From contig CP072533.1 of assembly GCA_021730205.1 (NCBI GenBank), positions 248,001-312,000 on the forward strand: a DNA stretch of 64,000 nucleotides, given 5' to 3'. Shown piece after piece: positions 27,905 to 35,383 of the stretch. The notes below the pieces were generated by a model. It did not search any database. It saw only the letters and a program-made list of their open reading frames with translations, and had not been told where the DNA came from. The DNA comes from Candidatus Ruthia sp. Cpac_8_S14. Its GTDB lineage: Bacteria; Pseudomonadota; Gammaproteobacteria; PS1; Pseudothioglobaceae. The position numbers and the translations under genes are program-made. Within the stretch, counting starts at the first letter, position 1, and every line of letters starts with the position of its first letter.

Positions 27905-28962
27905 TTGTATTTTCTTAATCTAAGTCAAGGTTTTTTAATTAGATTGGTGGTGGTGACTCTTGCAATGATGGATAATCCAGCAGAATTGAAAATTGCTTCA
28001 GGCGCTTTGATTAGAAAAATTCTTGCTGATACTGGTACCTATTTACAAAATGCGGATTATATTTGGTTGGTTATTTTAATTTCACTTTCTATTGCTTCTT
28101 AGTTAGGCAAGAACAATATTACCGAGGACCATGCCTTTCCTAAGGCTGGATCAGTTTTAGGTGTATCTATTAAAATTATTGTAATGTTGATTTTAGGTCT
28201 TGCGACTGCAGCCTTTGGCTTGTGGTTGATGTTGCCTAAAGTTGGCATATGGGTTAGGATTAATGGTAAGTAAATGGGCAGCATTGCCTATTATTATTGC
28301 TTTAAGCGTGTTTTTATTAAAGTTTTACCTTTGGATACTAGCTATAAAGAAGGCCTGAAGCGTCAGTATAAGATTGTTGAAAACAAGCATACTTGGACGA
28401 TGAGTATTATTTATGTGATGATATTTAGCTCTTTTATTGGTTATGCAGCAACGCTAGCTTTATCAATTAAAGTTATTTTTGGTTTTCAACATCTTTCTGA
28501 GTCTGATGGTTTGGTTGCCTTAGAAGGTGCGGAGGCATTAATGAAACCTGAGATTTATGCGGTAGCTATTGCTACTTTAAATAACGGCGGTTAGGTTCAC
28601 GATGTTCCTAATCCAGATACTCCATCAGCACTCACTTATGCTTGGATGGGTGTTTTTGTTGGCACCCCTATTCTCGACCTCTTGCTATAGGGTGATTGCT
28701 GATAAGATTAGCGGTGCTAAAGTAACACAAATTATCTTTGGTGTTATTTGCAATGACTGGCTTGGGTAATGGCTCTACTTTTAGAACTATTTCACAAATG
28801 TTTAACAAAGAACAAGCAGGCCCTGTACTGGGCTAGACATCCGCAGTAGCGGCGTATGGTGTGTTTATTTTTCCTAAAATATTTGATTTATTGATCTACA
28901 TCAAGATTTTATCAAAAGTGCTGAGTAATAATATTTCAATGATTAAGATATTTAGTAACTAA
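27905..28962 (+). pseudogene. narK: Nitrate/nitrite transporter NarK, broken
   Basis: Major-facilitator nitrate/nitrite transporter that normally serves the respiratory nitrate reductase. The readable order is QGFLIRLVVVTLAMMDNPAE, NADYIWLVILISLSIAS, a stop, SVLGVSIKIIVMLILGLAT, a stop, then NKHTWTMSIIYVMIFSSFIG, HDVPNPDTPSALTYAWMGVF, fragments of GLGNGSTFRTISQMFNKEQA and FIFPKIFDLL. At least five stops or frame changes occur. The N-terminal half cannot be seen upstream of 27905. It sits immediately before the narG relic, as expected for a narK-narGHJI operon. Another nitrate transporter (37772) is intact. Confidence 0.8.
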
Positions 28963-28983
28963 CAAAAGAGTAAGATAGAAATA

Positions 28984-29850
28984 GGAGGTAAGAACGAGTC
29001 ATTCACTAGATAGAACAACATTTTTTACCCAATCAAAGCTTGAAGATTTTTCTAATGGCCACGGGAGATTGGTACATGAAAATAGAGATTGGGAAGGGAC
29101 TTATCGCAATCGCTGGGGGATGATAAAGTTGTTCGTTCAACGCATGGTGTTAACTGCATGGGCTCATGTAGTTGGAAAATTTATGTAAAAAATGGCTTGG
29201 TAACTTGAAAAACGCAACAAACTAATTACCCAAGGATTCGTTTAGATTTACTAGACCATGAACCTAGGGTTGCCAAAGAGATGCAATATACTCATGGTAT
29301 TTGTATAGTGTCACTCGGCCTTAAATATCCTTTAATTCGTTCTAGATTATTAAAAGTTTAGCGTGATGCTAAAAAGCAAAATATTGATCCTGTTGGTGCG
29401 TAGAAATCCATTATGGACGACAAGGCTAAAACGAAAGAATACAAACAAGTTCATGGCTTAGATAGTATGGCTCGTGCTGATTGGGATGAAGTTAATAAGA
29501 TTATTGCAGCTACCAATATCTATACTACCAAAACTTATGGTCCAGATAGGGTTGTTGGCTTTTCGCCTATTCCTGCAATCTCAACGATACCTTATGCGGT
29601 GGATTCTTGTTATTTATTACTTATCGGTGGCACTTGTTTAAATTTTTACGATTGGTATTGTGATTTACCAGTATTCATCTCTTCAAATTTGGGGTGAGCA
29701 AACTGACGTACTAGATAGGGTGCTGATTGGTATAACTCATCTTACTATTATATTATGGTATGGGATTCTAATGTACCTCAAACTCGTACCCCAGATGCTC
29801 ACTTTTTTACAGAATCTCGTTACAATGGCACTAAAACAATTATGCGTATT
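28984..29850 (+). pseudogene. narG: Respiratory nitrate reductase alpha subunit NarG, N-terminal relic
   Basis: NarG is the molybdenum subunit of the membrane-bound respiratory nitrate reductase. Only its first quarter or so is left: [52 protein letters not shown] (4Fe-4S region), TQQTNYPRIRLDLLDHEPRV, LKYPLIRSRLL, HGLDSMARADWDEVNKIIAA, NFYDWYCDLP, GEQTDV and [13 protein letters not shown], interrupted by many stops and frame changes. A perfectly placed GGAGGT (28984-28989) is followed by ACG AGT CAT where ATG AGT CAT would be expected, so the start codon itself seems mutated. The sequence then jumps directly into NarH. Confidence 0.9.
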
Positions 29851-30420
29851 TGCAAAATGCACCTGAGATGGTTACACCACCTGTGGTAAGGCCACATTCT
29901 ATGGTTACTAGCGAAGTGATAGAAAAACCAGAATGGGGCCTAATTGGGAAGAGATTTTAGGTAGTAAATTTGAAAAACGTTCAAAAGATTACAATTTCAA
30001 AACCATAGAAAAAGATTTGTATGAAGCTCAGTTAAAAATATTCTTAGATCCAGACGATAAAGCTGTTCAAACACAAGCTAAAAAAAGATGGTGTACCCAG
30101 TTGGATTGAAGCTGCTCAAAATTCATTCATTCATTTATAAAATGACAATTGACTGGAAAGTGGCTTTTCCACTATATCCTGAGTATAGAATACTGTCTAT
30201 GGTTTGGTATGTACCACTATTATCTCCAATGCAAAATGCAATTGAAAAGAGTGTGATTAACAATCGAGGCCCTACTCTAAATATCGAGGAAGTTGTGTAT
30301 TTCAATTCATTATTTGGCGAATATGCTCACAACAGGCGATGATAAACCTATTATATTTGCTTTAAAGAGAATGGTTGCAATGCGTAACCTTATGCGTGTT
30401 TTACGAAAAGAAGGTATGTT
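29850..30420 (+). pseudogene. narH: Respiratory nitrate reductase beta subunit NarH, internally deleted relic
   Basis: NarH carries the iron-sulfur clusters linking NarI to NarG. Here [20 protein letters not shown] and PNWEEILGSKFEKRSKDYNF correspond to about residue 110-160 of E. coli NarH. They run straight into LYEAQLKIFLDPDDKAVQTQ (residue 350 region), so the cysteine-rich cluster domain in between has been deleted. Frame changes then lead to YKMTIDWKVAFPLYPEYRIL, MVWYVPLLSPMQNAIEK and TTGDDKPIIFALKRMVAMRN. The start of the gene is missing because the relic is fused to narG. narJ and narI are not recognisable downstream. Confidence 0.88.
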
Positions 30421-30707
30421 GTAGGGTGGTAATTTGTTTTATGTATGGTAATTGATTTTGATGTGGATAAAAAGTCTGTCGAAGCCAAGTTATTTAACTT
30501 GTTTCGCTATGTAAAAGCAAGCTTATAAAATATTGGCATGAGACGCCCAAGGGGTTGAGTACAGGATAAAAGTTCTAAAATTGCTTTTTCTTTACTGAGT
30601 TTGGTTGATTAAATTTTTATCATTCACCTTATTGAAGGTGTTTTAAAATACATATATATAGATAAAGTGTATTCATGATTATCTGTTGAACTACTAAGGG
30701 GGAAGTG
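30421..30707 (+). other. Decayed stretch after narH relic, unassigned
   Basis: The plus strand has short pieces such as DFDVDKKSVEAKLFNLFRYV and NIGMRRPRG separated by stops, ending in a TAA near 30612. They look like former coding sequence by composition, but I cannot tie them to NarH, NarJ or NarI. From 30613 to 30707 I see only AT-rich sequence, possibly with a promoter for the short frame that follows. Confidence 0.4.
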
Positions 30708-30946
30708 GTGAACAATAAAGAATTATTAATAGCCATAGATGCGTCCATAGAAGTTGCTACGGCTGGATTTTTTTCTAATATTATTCTACAAAGCACCGAC
30801 TCCCCTTTAATTATTGCCTCAACTGGCGTTGGTATTTGGCTTGGTCACACGCTTTAGTTTCTCGTCCGTGGAACTTAGTTTCTGCTGCAGTAGGCAAGAG
30901 GCAAGGCAGTTTTAGAGATAAAAATCCATTTGAAGATTTTTTGTAA
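30708..30946 (+). pseudogene. Small hydrophobic protein of unknown function, frameshifted
   Basis: GTG at 30708 is preceded by AAGGGGGAAG, a strong ribosome-binding site. The frame reads NNKELLIAIDASIEVATAGF then FSNIILQSTDSPLIIASTGV and GIWLGHT before a stop. A one-base deletion near 30855 restores ALVSRPWNLVSAAVGKRQGS and FRDKNPFEDFL, ending at TAA 30946. Restored, it would be about 79 residues with one or two membrane segments and a charged tail. I do not recognise the family. It lies between the nitrate reductase relics and the convergent moaD gene, which suggests it belonged to the respiratory nitrate locus. Confidence 0.5.
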
Positions 30947-30979
30947 TCAGGTTGTTCGTAAGAAACTAAGGGTATTGTT

Positions 30980-31216
30980 CTATCCGCCAGTTACTGGCGG
31001 ATAGAAGGCCACTTCATCTGTTTCACTGATAATAACCGCATCATTGGCAATTTCTTGATTAACTGCACAAAGAATATTATTTGGAAAATGATGCTCGCCG
31101 TGTCTGTCAATAAGTTGTTCTTTTAATTGTGCTGTTGTGCTGTTGGTAGCGAGAGTAATCTCTTCACTAGAAAGTTTAAGGGACTCTTTAAGTGAAGCAA
31201 AATATAAAATTTTCAT
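30980..31216 (-). CDS. moaD: Molybdopterin synthase small subunit MoaD
   Basis: Ubiquitin-like sulfur carrier that, as a C-terminal thiocarboxylate, donates sulfur to precursor Z on MoaE. The 78-residue protein begins MKILYFASLKESL and ends in EVAFYPPVTGG, the required terminal Gly-Gly. It is the last gene of a minus-strand set moeA-moaC-moaA-moaD, 23 bases after moaA. Its partner MoaE is encoded at 34644 rather than next to it, on the far side of mobA. Confidence 0.93.
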   Translation of the reverse strand: MKILYFASLKESLKLSSEEITLATNSTTAQLKEQLIDRHGEHHFPNNILCAVNQEIANDAVIISETDEVAFYPPVTGG

Positions 31217-31239
31217 AATTTATTTCTTTAAGTACTATT

Positions 31240-32259
31240 TTATCCACCAATTTCTACCATTTGTCGGTTACTAATATTGTCAATAACAGAGTTAAACCCA
31301 TGCTTTTCAGGTTTTTTATTAATTGCATTTAGAATCATGCGTTTAATTTCATCATCCGTTAAATTTGAACGTACAATATCTTTTAAAGGAATTGAATCTT
31401 CTTGTCCTAGGCATAAGATTAAATCTCCTTTGGCAGTCAGTCTAACACGATTACAGGCTTGGCAAAAATGATTTGATACGGCACTAATTATACCTACTGT
31501 AGAGTTTGTGTATTTAATTTTAAAATTATGAGCAGGACCGGAATTTTTATTAGATGCAATAGGGGTTAATTGATTGTTTAGGTGTTTGTTGATTTTAGCA
31601 AAAATGTTTTTTTCACTAATGTGTTGAGCAAATGCTTCTATGCCTGATAATCCAATTGGCATGGTCTCAATAAAGCGGATATCAATGCCTTTATTAATGG
31701 CAAAATCAATCATTGATCCAATTTCATCATCATTGACGCCACGCATTGCCACCACATTAATTTTAATTGGACTCATGCCTGCTTGTACTGCCGCATCAAT
31801 GCCTTTAATAACTTGTGTTAAATCGCCACCACGAGTAATCTTCTCGAACCTTCCAGGAATCAATGAATCAATAGAAATATTCACTCTATTAATGCCATTT
31901 TGATAAAGCTTCCCAGCAAATTTTTCTAATAGATGTGCATTGGTTGATAAAGGCACATCATTAATACCATCAATACGACTGATGAGTTTAGCAATTTTAA
32001 AAACATCTATTCGTAGTAGCGGTTCACCCCCTGTTAATCTAACTTTGGTAATGCCCAACTGTGCAAAAAGTTGAACGATTTTTTCAATATCTTCATAATT
32101 TAGAATGTCTTCACATTTGCAATTTGGTGTGTGTTCATCATCACGACAATAAAAACATCGGTAGTTGCAGTGTTCAGTTACCGAGAGTCTTAGGTAGTTA
32201 ATCTCTCTACCAAATTTGTCAACTAACTTAGGCATTTCGCTTGGATTGCTGTGTATCAC
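31240..32259 (-). CDS. moaA: GTP 3',8-cyclase MoaA
   Basis: Radical-SAM enzyme that starts molybdenum cofactor synthesis from GTP. The 339-residue protein has the N-terminal cluster motif CNYRCFYC (near residue 31), the C-terminal cluster cysteines in [19 protein letters not shown] (near 265-285) and the family's terminal Gly-Gly (MVEIGG). [12 protein letters not shown] is the SAM-binding GGE motif. It overlaps moaC by 32 bases, so translation is probably coupled. The two 4Fe-4S clusters tie it to iron-sulfur assembly. Confidence 0.96.
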   Translation of the reverse strand: MIHSNPSEMPKLVDKFGREINYLRLSVTEHCNYRCFYCRDDEHTPNCKCEDILNYEDIEKIVQLFAQLGITKVRLTGGEPLLRIDVFKIAKLISRIDGINDVPLSTNAHLLEKFAGKLYQNGINRVNISIDSLIPGRFEKITRGGDLTQVIKGIDAAVQAGMSPIKINVVAMRGVNDDEIGSMIDFAINKGIDIRFIETMPIGLSGIEAFAQHISEKNIFAKINKHLNNQLTPIASNKNSGPAHNFKIKYTNSTVGIISAVSNHFCQACNRVRLTAKGDLILCLGQEDSIPLKDIVRSNLTDDEIKRMILNAINKKPEKHGFNSVIDNISNRQMVEIGG

Positions 32260-32731
32260 TTATCCAATGGCCAGATTTTCCGCCCTTTTTTTCTAGTAAT
32301 TGAATTTCTCCAATTTTGATAAAACGATCTACTGCTTTGCACATATCATAAATAGTTAGTGCTGCTACACTTGCTGCGGTGAGTGCTTCCATTTCTACGC
32401 CAGTTTTGCCGTCAAGTTTAACAAGCGTTTTAATCTCAATCGTGCCATCTTTTTCATTAGGCGTAAGCTCAATCGTTATTTTTGACAGCATTAAGGGGTG
32501 GCAAAGTGGAATTAAATCCCAGCATTTTTTAGCAGCGCAGATGCCAGCAATACGCGCTACAGCGAGTACATCTCCTTTAGCATTTGAGCCAGATAATATC
32601 AGTTCAAGGGTTGATTGTTTCATACTAACCACAGCCATGGCGGTGGCTTCACGTATGGCAACTTGTTTATCAGACACATCAACCATTTGTGCATGACCTT
32701 TTTGGTTAATATGGGTTAATTTATTACTCAT
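32228..32731 (-). CDS. moaC: Cyclic pyranopterin monophosphate synthase MoaC
   Basis: Converts the MoaA product to cyclic pyranopterin monophosphate. The 167-residue protein has the expected blocks [16 protein letters not shown] at the N-terminus, [33 protein letters not shown] and MCKAVDR, covering the catalytic lysine and aspartate region. It starts four bases inside the moeA stop and overlaps moaA by 32 bases, forming one transcript with both. Length is typical. Confidence 0.96.
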   Translation of the reverse strand: MSNKLTHINQKGHAQMVDVSDKQVAIREATAMAVVSMKQSTLELILSGSNAKGDVLAVARIAGICAAKKCWDLIPLCHPLMLSKITIELTPNEKDGTIEIKTLVKLDGKTGVEMEALTAASVAALTIYDMCKAVDRFIKIGEIQLLEKKGGKSGHWISDTQQSKRNA

Positions 32732-33975
32732 GATAACATTTCATTTAGTGGGTAAAAATTTAGAACTTCACCTCGTTTAACAGTGGTTTTTTCTGGAATT
32801 TCTATCAATCCATCTGCCCACACCATGGAACTAAGCACGTCAGAGCCTTGTTTTGGATACAAATTGGCCTTAGTGGGGAAGGTTGCATGGTCAAGGCGCA
32901 CACGCACAAATTCACGTCTAGGTTTTGGCCTATGCCAATCAAAGTTTGCTTGAGTTTTAAAAGCAGTATTTAGATAGTGACTTGCACCTTGCATTCTTTT
33001 AATAAAAGGTCGAGCAAAGAGTAAAAAAGTCACCATGGCAGAAACTGGATTGCCTGGCAGCCCAATAAAGGCACAATGTCCTAGATTGCCAAAAGCAAGT
33101 GGTTTGCCTGGCTTTATCTTGATACGCCACAAGTTTAATTGGCCTAACTCTTCTATAGCAGGCTTAATATAATCCTCTTCACCAACAGACACGCCACCTG
33201 TGGTTATGATTAAATCACAGTCAGATTTTAATGCCTCTAGCGCATCACAAGTGGCATTAAAGGTGTCTTTAATATTGCCCAAGTTGATAACTTCGCAACC
33301 AAGCTTGTTTAGTAATGCTACTAATGAATAGCGATTAGAGTTAAAAATTTGCCCTTGTTGTAACGCATTTCCAGGCTTGGCCAACTCATCACCTGTGAAA
33401 AATACACCGACTTTAATTTTATGAAACACTTTAAGTTTACTTATGCCCACAGAGGCAGCCAGCGCAATATCTTGTGGTTGTAGTTGTCTTCCTTTGGGTA
33501 AGATGACATCACCTGATTGGATGTCATTACCCATAGGCCTGATGTTTTCACCTAGTGAAATGGGTCGATAAACTTCAATTTTTGATTTGTTTTCAATCAA
33601 CTCGCATTCCTCTTGCATGAGCACTGTATTAGCACCTTTTGGTATGGGAGCACCTGTAAATATACGTGCTGCACAACCTGATGCTAGTGTACCTCCAGTG
33701 CTGCCTGCAGGAATACGGTTATTAATTTTAAATGCAAATCCGCCTGATGTATTTATTTGATTTTCTTTAAGATTAATGACGTAGCCATCCATGGCAGAAT
33801 TATCAAAACTAGGGACAGAAATATTGGCATGTATATCAACAGCCAGCATTCTGTTTAATGTATTATCAAGTTCTATTAATTGAGTGCTATTAGTAACCTT
33901 AGCAGAACTTGTTAATATTTCTAAGGCTTCATCAGTAGAAAGTAAGGGTTGTGGTTCAACTTGTTGGTTGTCCAT
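32728..33975 (-). CDS. moeA: Molybdopterin molybdenumtransferase MoeA
   Basis: Inserts molybdate into adenylated molybdopterin made by Mog. The 415-residue protein contains [53 protein letters not shown] (MoCF-fold motif) and [15 protein letters not shown], all typical of MoeA. It heads the minus-strand moeA-moaC-moaA-moaD set and is divergent from mobA, with about 80 bases between the two starts for the promoters. Confidence 0.96.
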   Translation of the reverse strand: MDNQQVEPQPLLSTDEALEILTSSAKVTNSTQLIELDNTLNRMLAVDIHANISVPSFDNSAMDGYVINLKENQINTSGGFAFKINNRIPAGSTGGTLASGCAARIFTGAPIPKGANTVLMQEECELIENKSKIEVYRPISLGENIRPMGNDIQSGDVILPKGRQLQPQDIALAASVGISKLKVFHKIKVGVFFTGDELAKPGNALQQGQIFNSNRYSLVALLNKLGCEVINLGNIKDTFNATCDALEALKSDCDLIITTGGVSVGEEDYIKPAIEELGQLNLWRIKIKPGKPLAFGNLGHCAFIGLPGNPVSAMVTFLLFARPFIKRMQGASHYLNTAFKTQANFDWHRPKPRREFVRVRLDHATFPTKANLYPKQGSDVLSSMVWADGLIEIPEKTTVKRGEVLNFYPLNEMLS

Positions 33976-34056
33976 GGTAAATTTTACGGTTTATATATTA
34001 AAGTTAATTGTTTGATTGTATCATACAGCCTATACATTCGACAACAACATACCCAT

Positions 34057-34638
34057 ATGAAGAACATTATTAAAAGTGACATCACTGCTGTCATACTTTC
34101 AGGTGGTCAGGCCATGCGTATGAACCATCAGGATAAGGGTTTAATTTTATTTAAGAACAAGCCTTTGATTAGTTATGTGGTTGATATTATCTATCAAGAT
34201 GTACATAGTATATTAGTGAGTGCCAATAGAAACCTTGATGCATATCAAAAATTTGGTAAGGTTATCGCTGATAGTTTGCCTGAATTTCAGGGGCCACTTG
34301 CTGGTATTTTATCGGCTTTGATTAAAATCAAGACAAAATATTTATTGGTCGTGCCGTGTGATGGACCGTTTATTAATCAAAGTCTTGTGGCTAGATTATT
34401 AAAAAATATGCAACAGTCTGATGTAAGTATTTGCGTGGCAATACAGGGGCAAAAAATGCACCCTACTTTTTCATTAATTAGTGTCAGTTTAAAAGATAAT
34501 TTGAGCGAATTTTTAGTACAAGGTAATCGCAAGATGAGCATGTGGTTTAAGAGTAACCATGCACAAGAAGTTGATTTTTCAGACCAAGTAGACATGTTTA
34601 TTAACCTAAATTCACCTGAAGATTTTAAGATTAAATAG
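34057..34638 (+). CDS. mobA: Molybdenum cofactor guanylyltransferase MobA
   Basis: Attaches GMP to Moco to make the MGD form needed by DMSO-reductase-family enzymes such as the nitrate reductase at 40954. The chosen ATG at 34057 gives 193 residues, the family's usual size. An upstream in-frame start at 33949 would overlap moeA and adds residues with no resemblance. The nucleotide-binding motif ITAVILSGGQAMRMNHQDKG is close to the N-terminus, followed by FQGPLAGILSAL and VVPCDGPFI. It ends five bases before the convergent moaE. Confidence 0.93.
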   Translation: MKNIIKSDITAVILSGGQAMRMNHQDKGLILFKNKPLISYVVDIIYQDVHSILVSANRNLDAYQKFGKVIADSLPEFQGPLAGILSALIKIKTKYLLVVPCDGPFINQSLVARLLKNMQQSDVSICVAIQGQKMHPTFSLISVSLKDNLSEFLVQGNRKMSMWFKSNHAQEVDFSDQVDMFINLNSPEDFKIK

Positions 34639-34643
34639 TAAGA

Positions 34644-35093
34644 TTATTCCCAACGGTTTTTTTGGCTTTTGTCACTACTTTTAGCTTTAACCCATTTATT
34701 TTTGTTTTGAGTGTATTCTTTTTTCCAAAAGGGTGCTTGAGTTTTTAAATAGTCCATGATGAGTTCACAAGATTCAAAAGCAGATTGACGATGTTTGCTA
34801 CTGGTAATAATCAATACGATTTGATCATTAATATTTAAATCACCCACACGATGAATAATAGTTACATTACCAATAGACCAGCGTTTTTTGGCTTCATCAA
34901 CAATGGATTTTAGTACTTTTTTAGTCATCCCAGGGTAATACTCTAACGTCATTTTTTGAATTGGAGTGTCATCTAAATCACGTACAAAACCAATAAAACT
35001 GACCACTGCGCCAATATCAGAACCGTTGTTTTTGACCAGTGCTATCTCTGTTGTTAAGTCAAAATCTTGTTGTTGTATGATTATTCTATCCAT
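34644..35093 (-). CDS. moaE: Molybdopterin synthase large subunit MoaE
   Basis: Catalytic subunit that, with MoaD, sulfurates precursor Z to molybdopterin. The 149-residue protein has GAVVSFIGFVRD, LEYYPGMTKK, IHRVGDL and SSKHRQSAFESCELIMDYLK, and the active-site lysine region APFWKKEYT. It is convergent with mobA and divergent from the nitrate-assimilation leader, so its promoter must lie in the same 290-base gap as that leader. Confidence 0.95.
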   Translation of the reverse strand: MDRIIIQQQDFDLTTEIALVKNNGSDIGAVVSFIGFVRDLDDTPIQKMTLEYYPGMTKKVLKSIVDEAKKRWSIGNVTIIHRVGDLNINDQIVLIITSSKHRQSAFESCELIMDYLKTQAPFWKKEYTQNKNKWVKAKSSDKSQKNRWE

Positions 35094-35130
35094 GTTAAAA
35101 AAACTCCCTAATAATAAAAATATTATAATA

Positions 35131-35153
35131 AATTAAGTCACTTGAACTTAATT
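35131..35153. repeat. Inverted repeat beside the nitrate-operon promoter
   Basis: AATTAAGT and ACTTAATT (8 bases each) flank a seven-base centre, just upstream of an extended -10 element. It could be an operator for an activator or repressor covering the -35 area. With the T run that follows it also resembles a weak plus-strand terminator. No known regulator consensus was matched with confidence. Confidence 0.4.
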
Positions 35154-35156
35154 TTT

Positions 35157-35165
35157 TGATATAAT
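35157..35165 (+). promoter_or_regulatory. Extended -10 promoter for the nirB operon
   Basis: TGATATAAT is a perfect TATAAT hexamer (35160-35165) with the TGn extension. No good -35 lies 17 bases upstream, consistent with an extended -10 or activator-dependent promoter. Transcription would begin near 35172, giving a leader of about 210 bases before the nirB ATG. That matches the hairpin and terminator elements found there. Confidence 0.6.
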
Positions 35166-35173
35166 CTCACGCA

Positions 35174-35211
35174 GTTACCTGATGAAGGGCAACAATAAAC
35201 ACAGGCGTTTA
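35174..35211 (+). promoter_or_regulatory. Tandem hexaloop hairpins resembling an ANTAR/NasT-type leader RNA
   Basis: Two hairpins with six-base loops lie two bases apart near the predicted 5' end of the nirB mRNA. Hairpin 2 (35196-35211) pairs TAAAC with GTTTA around ACAGGC, with A at loop position 1 and G at position 4, the signature of ANTAR-protein targets. Hairpin 1 (35174-35193) pairs GTT-CCT with GGG-AAC around GATGAA, with one internal mismatch and G rather than A at position 1. With the downstream terminator this resembles leaders where NasR/NasT-type proteins cause antitermination of nitrate genes. Confidence 0.5.
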
Positions 35212-35288
35212 CTTAATTTTTCTTGATGGGATTATTAAATAAACGTTTTTTTTCGTCAATTTCAAAGTAGAGTTGGTAGTTAGGTATT

Positions 35289-35347
35289 GAAGCCGGTCAT
35301 TGTATTTTTCTGTCTATGTATATAAATATGATAACCGGCTTTTTTTT
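35289..35347 (+). terminator. Intrinsic terminator in the leader of nirB
   Basis: AAGCCGGT (35290-35297) pairs with ACCGGCTT (35334-35341), followed by a run of seven T. An inner CAT/ATG pairing (35298-35300, 35328-35330) extends the stem past a three-base bulge. It lies 37 bases upstream of the nirB start and about 118 bases after the predicted transcription start, where it would stop transcription before the nitrate genes unless overridden. Confidence 0.85.
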
Positions 35348-35383
35348 GCTTTATAAAACATTAAAACAAGGCAGGAGAATAGC

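Noticed and set aside
33949..34056. Upstream in-frame start for mobA overlapping moeA
   Set aside because: The extra 36 residues do not resemble MobA, whose nucleotide-binding motif belongs near the N-terminus.
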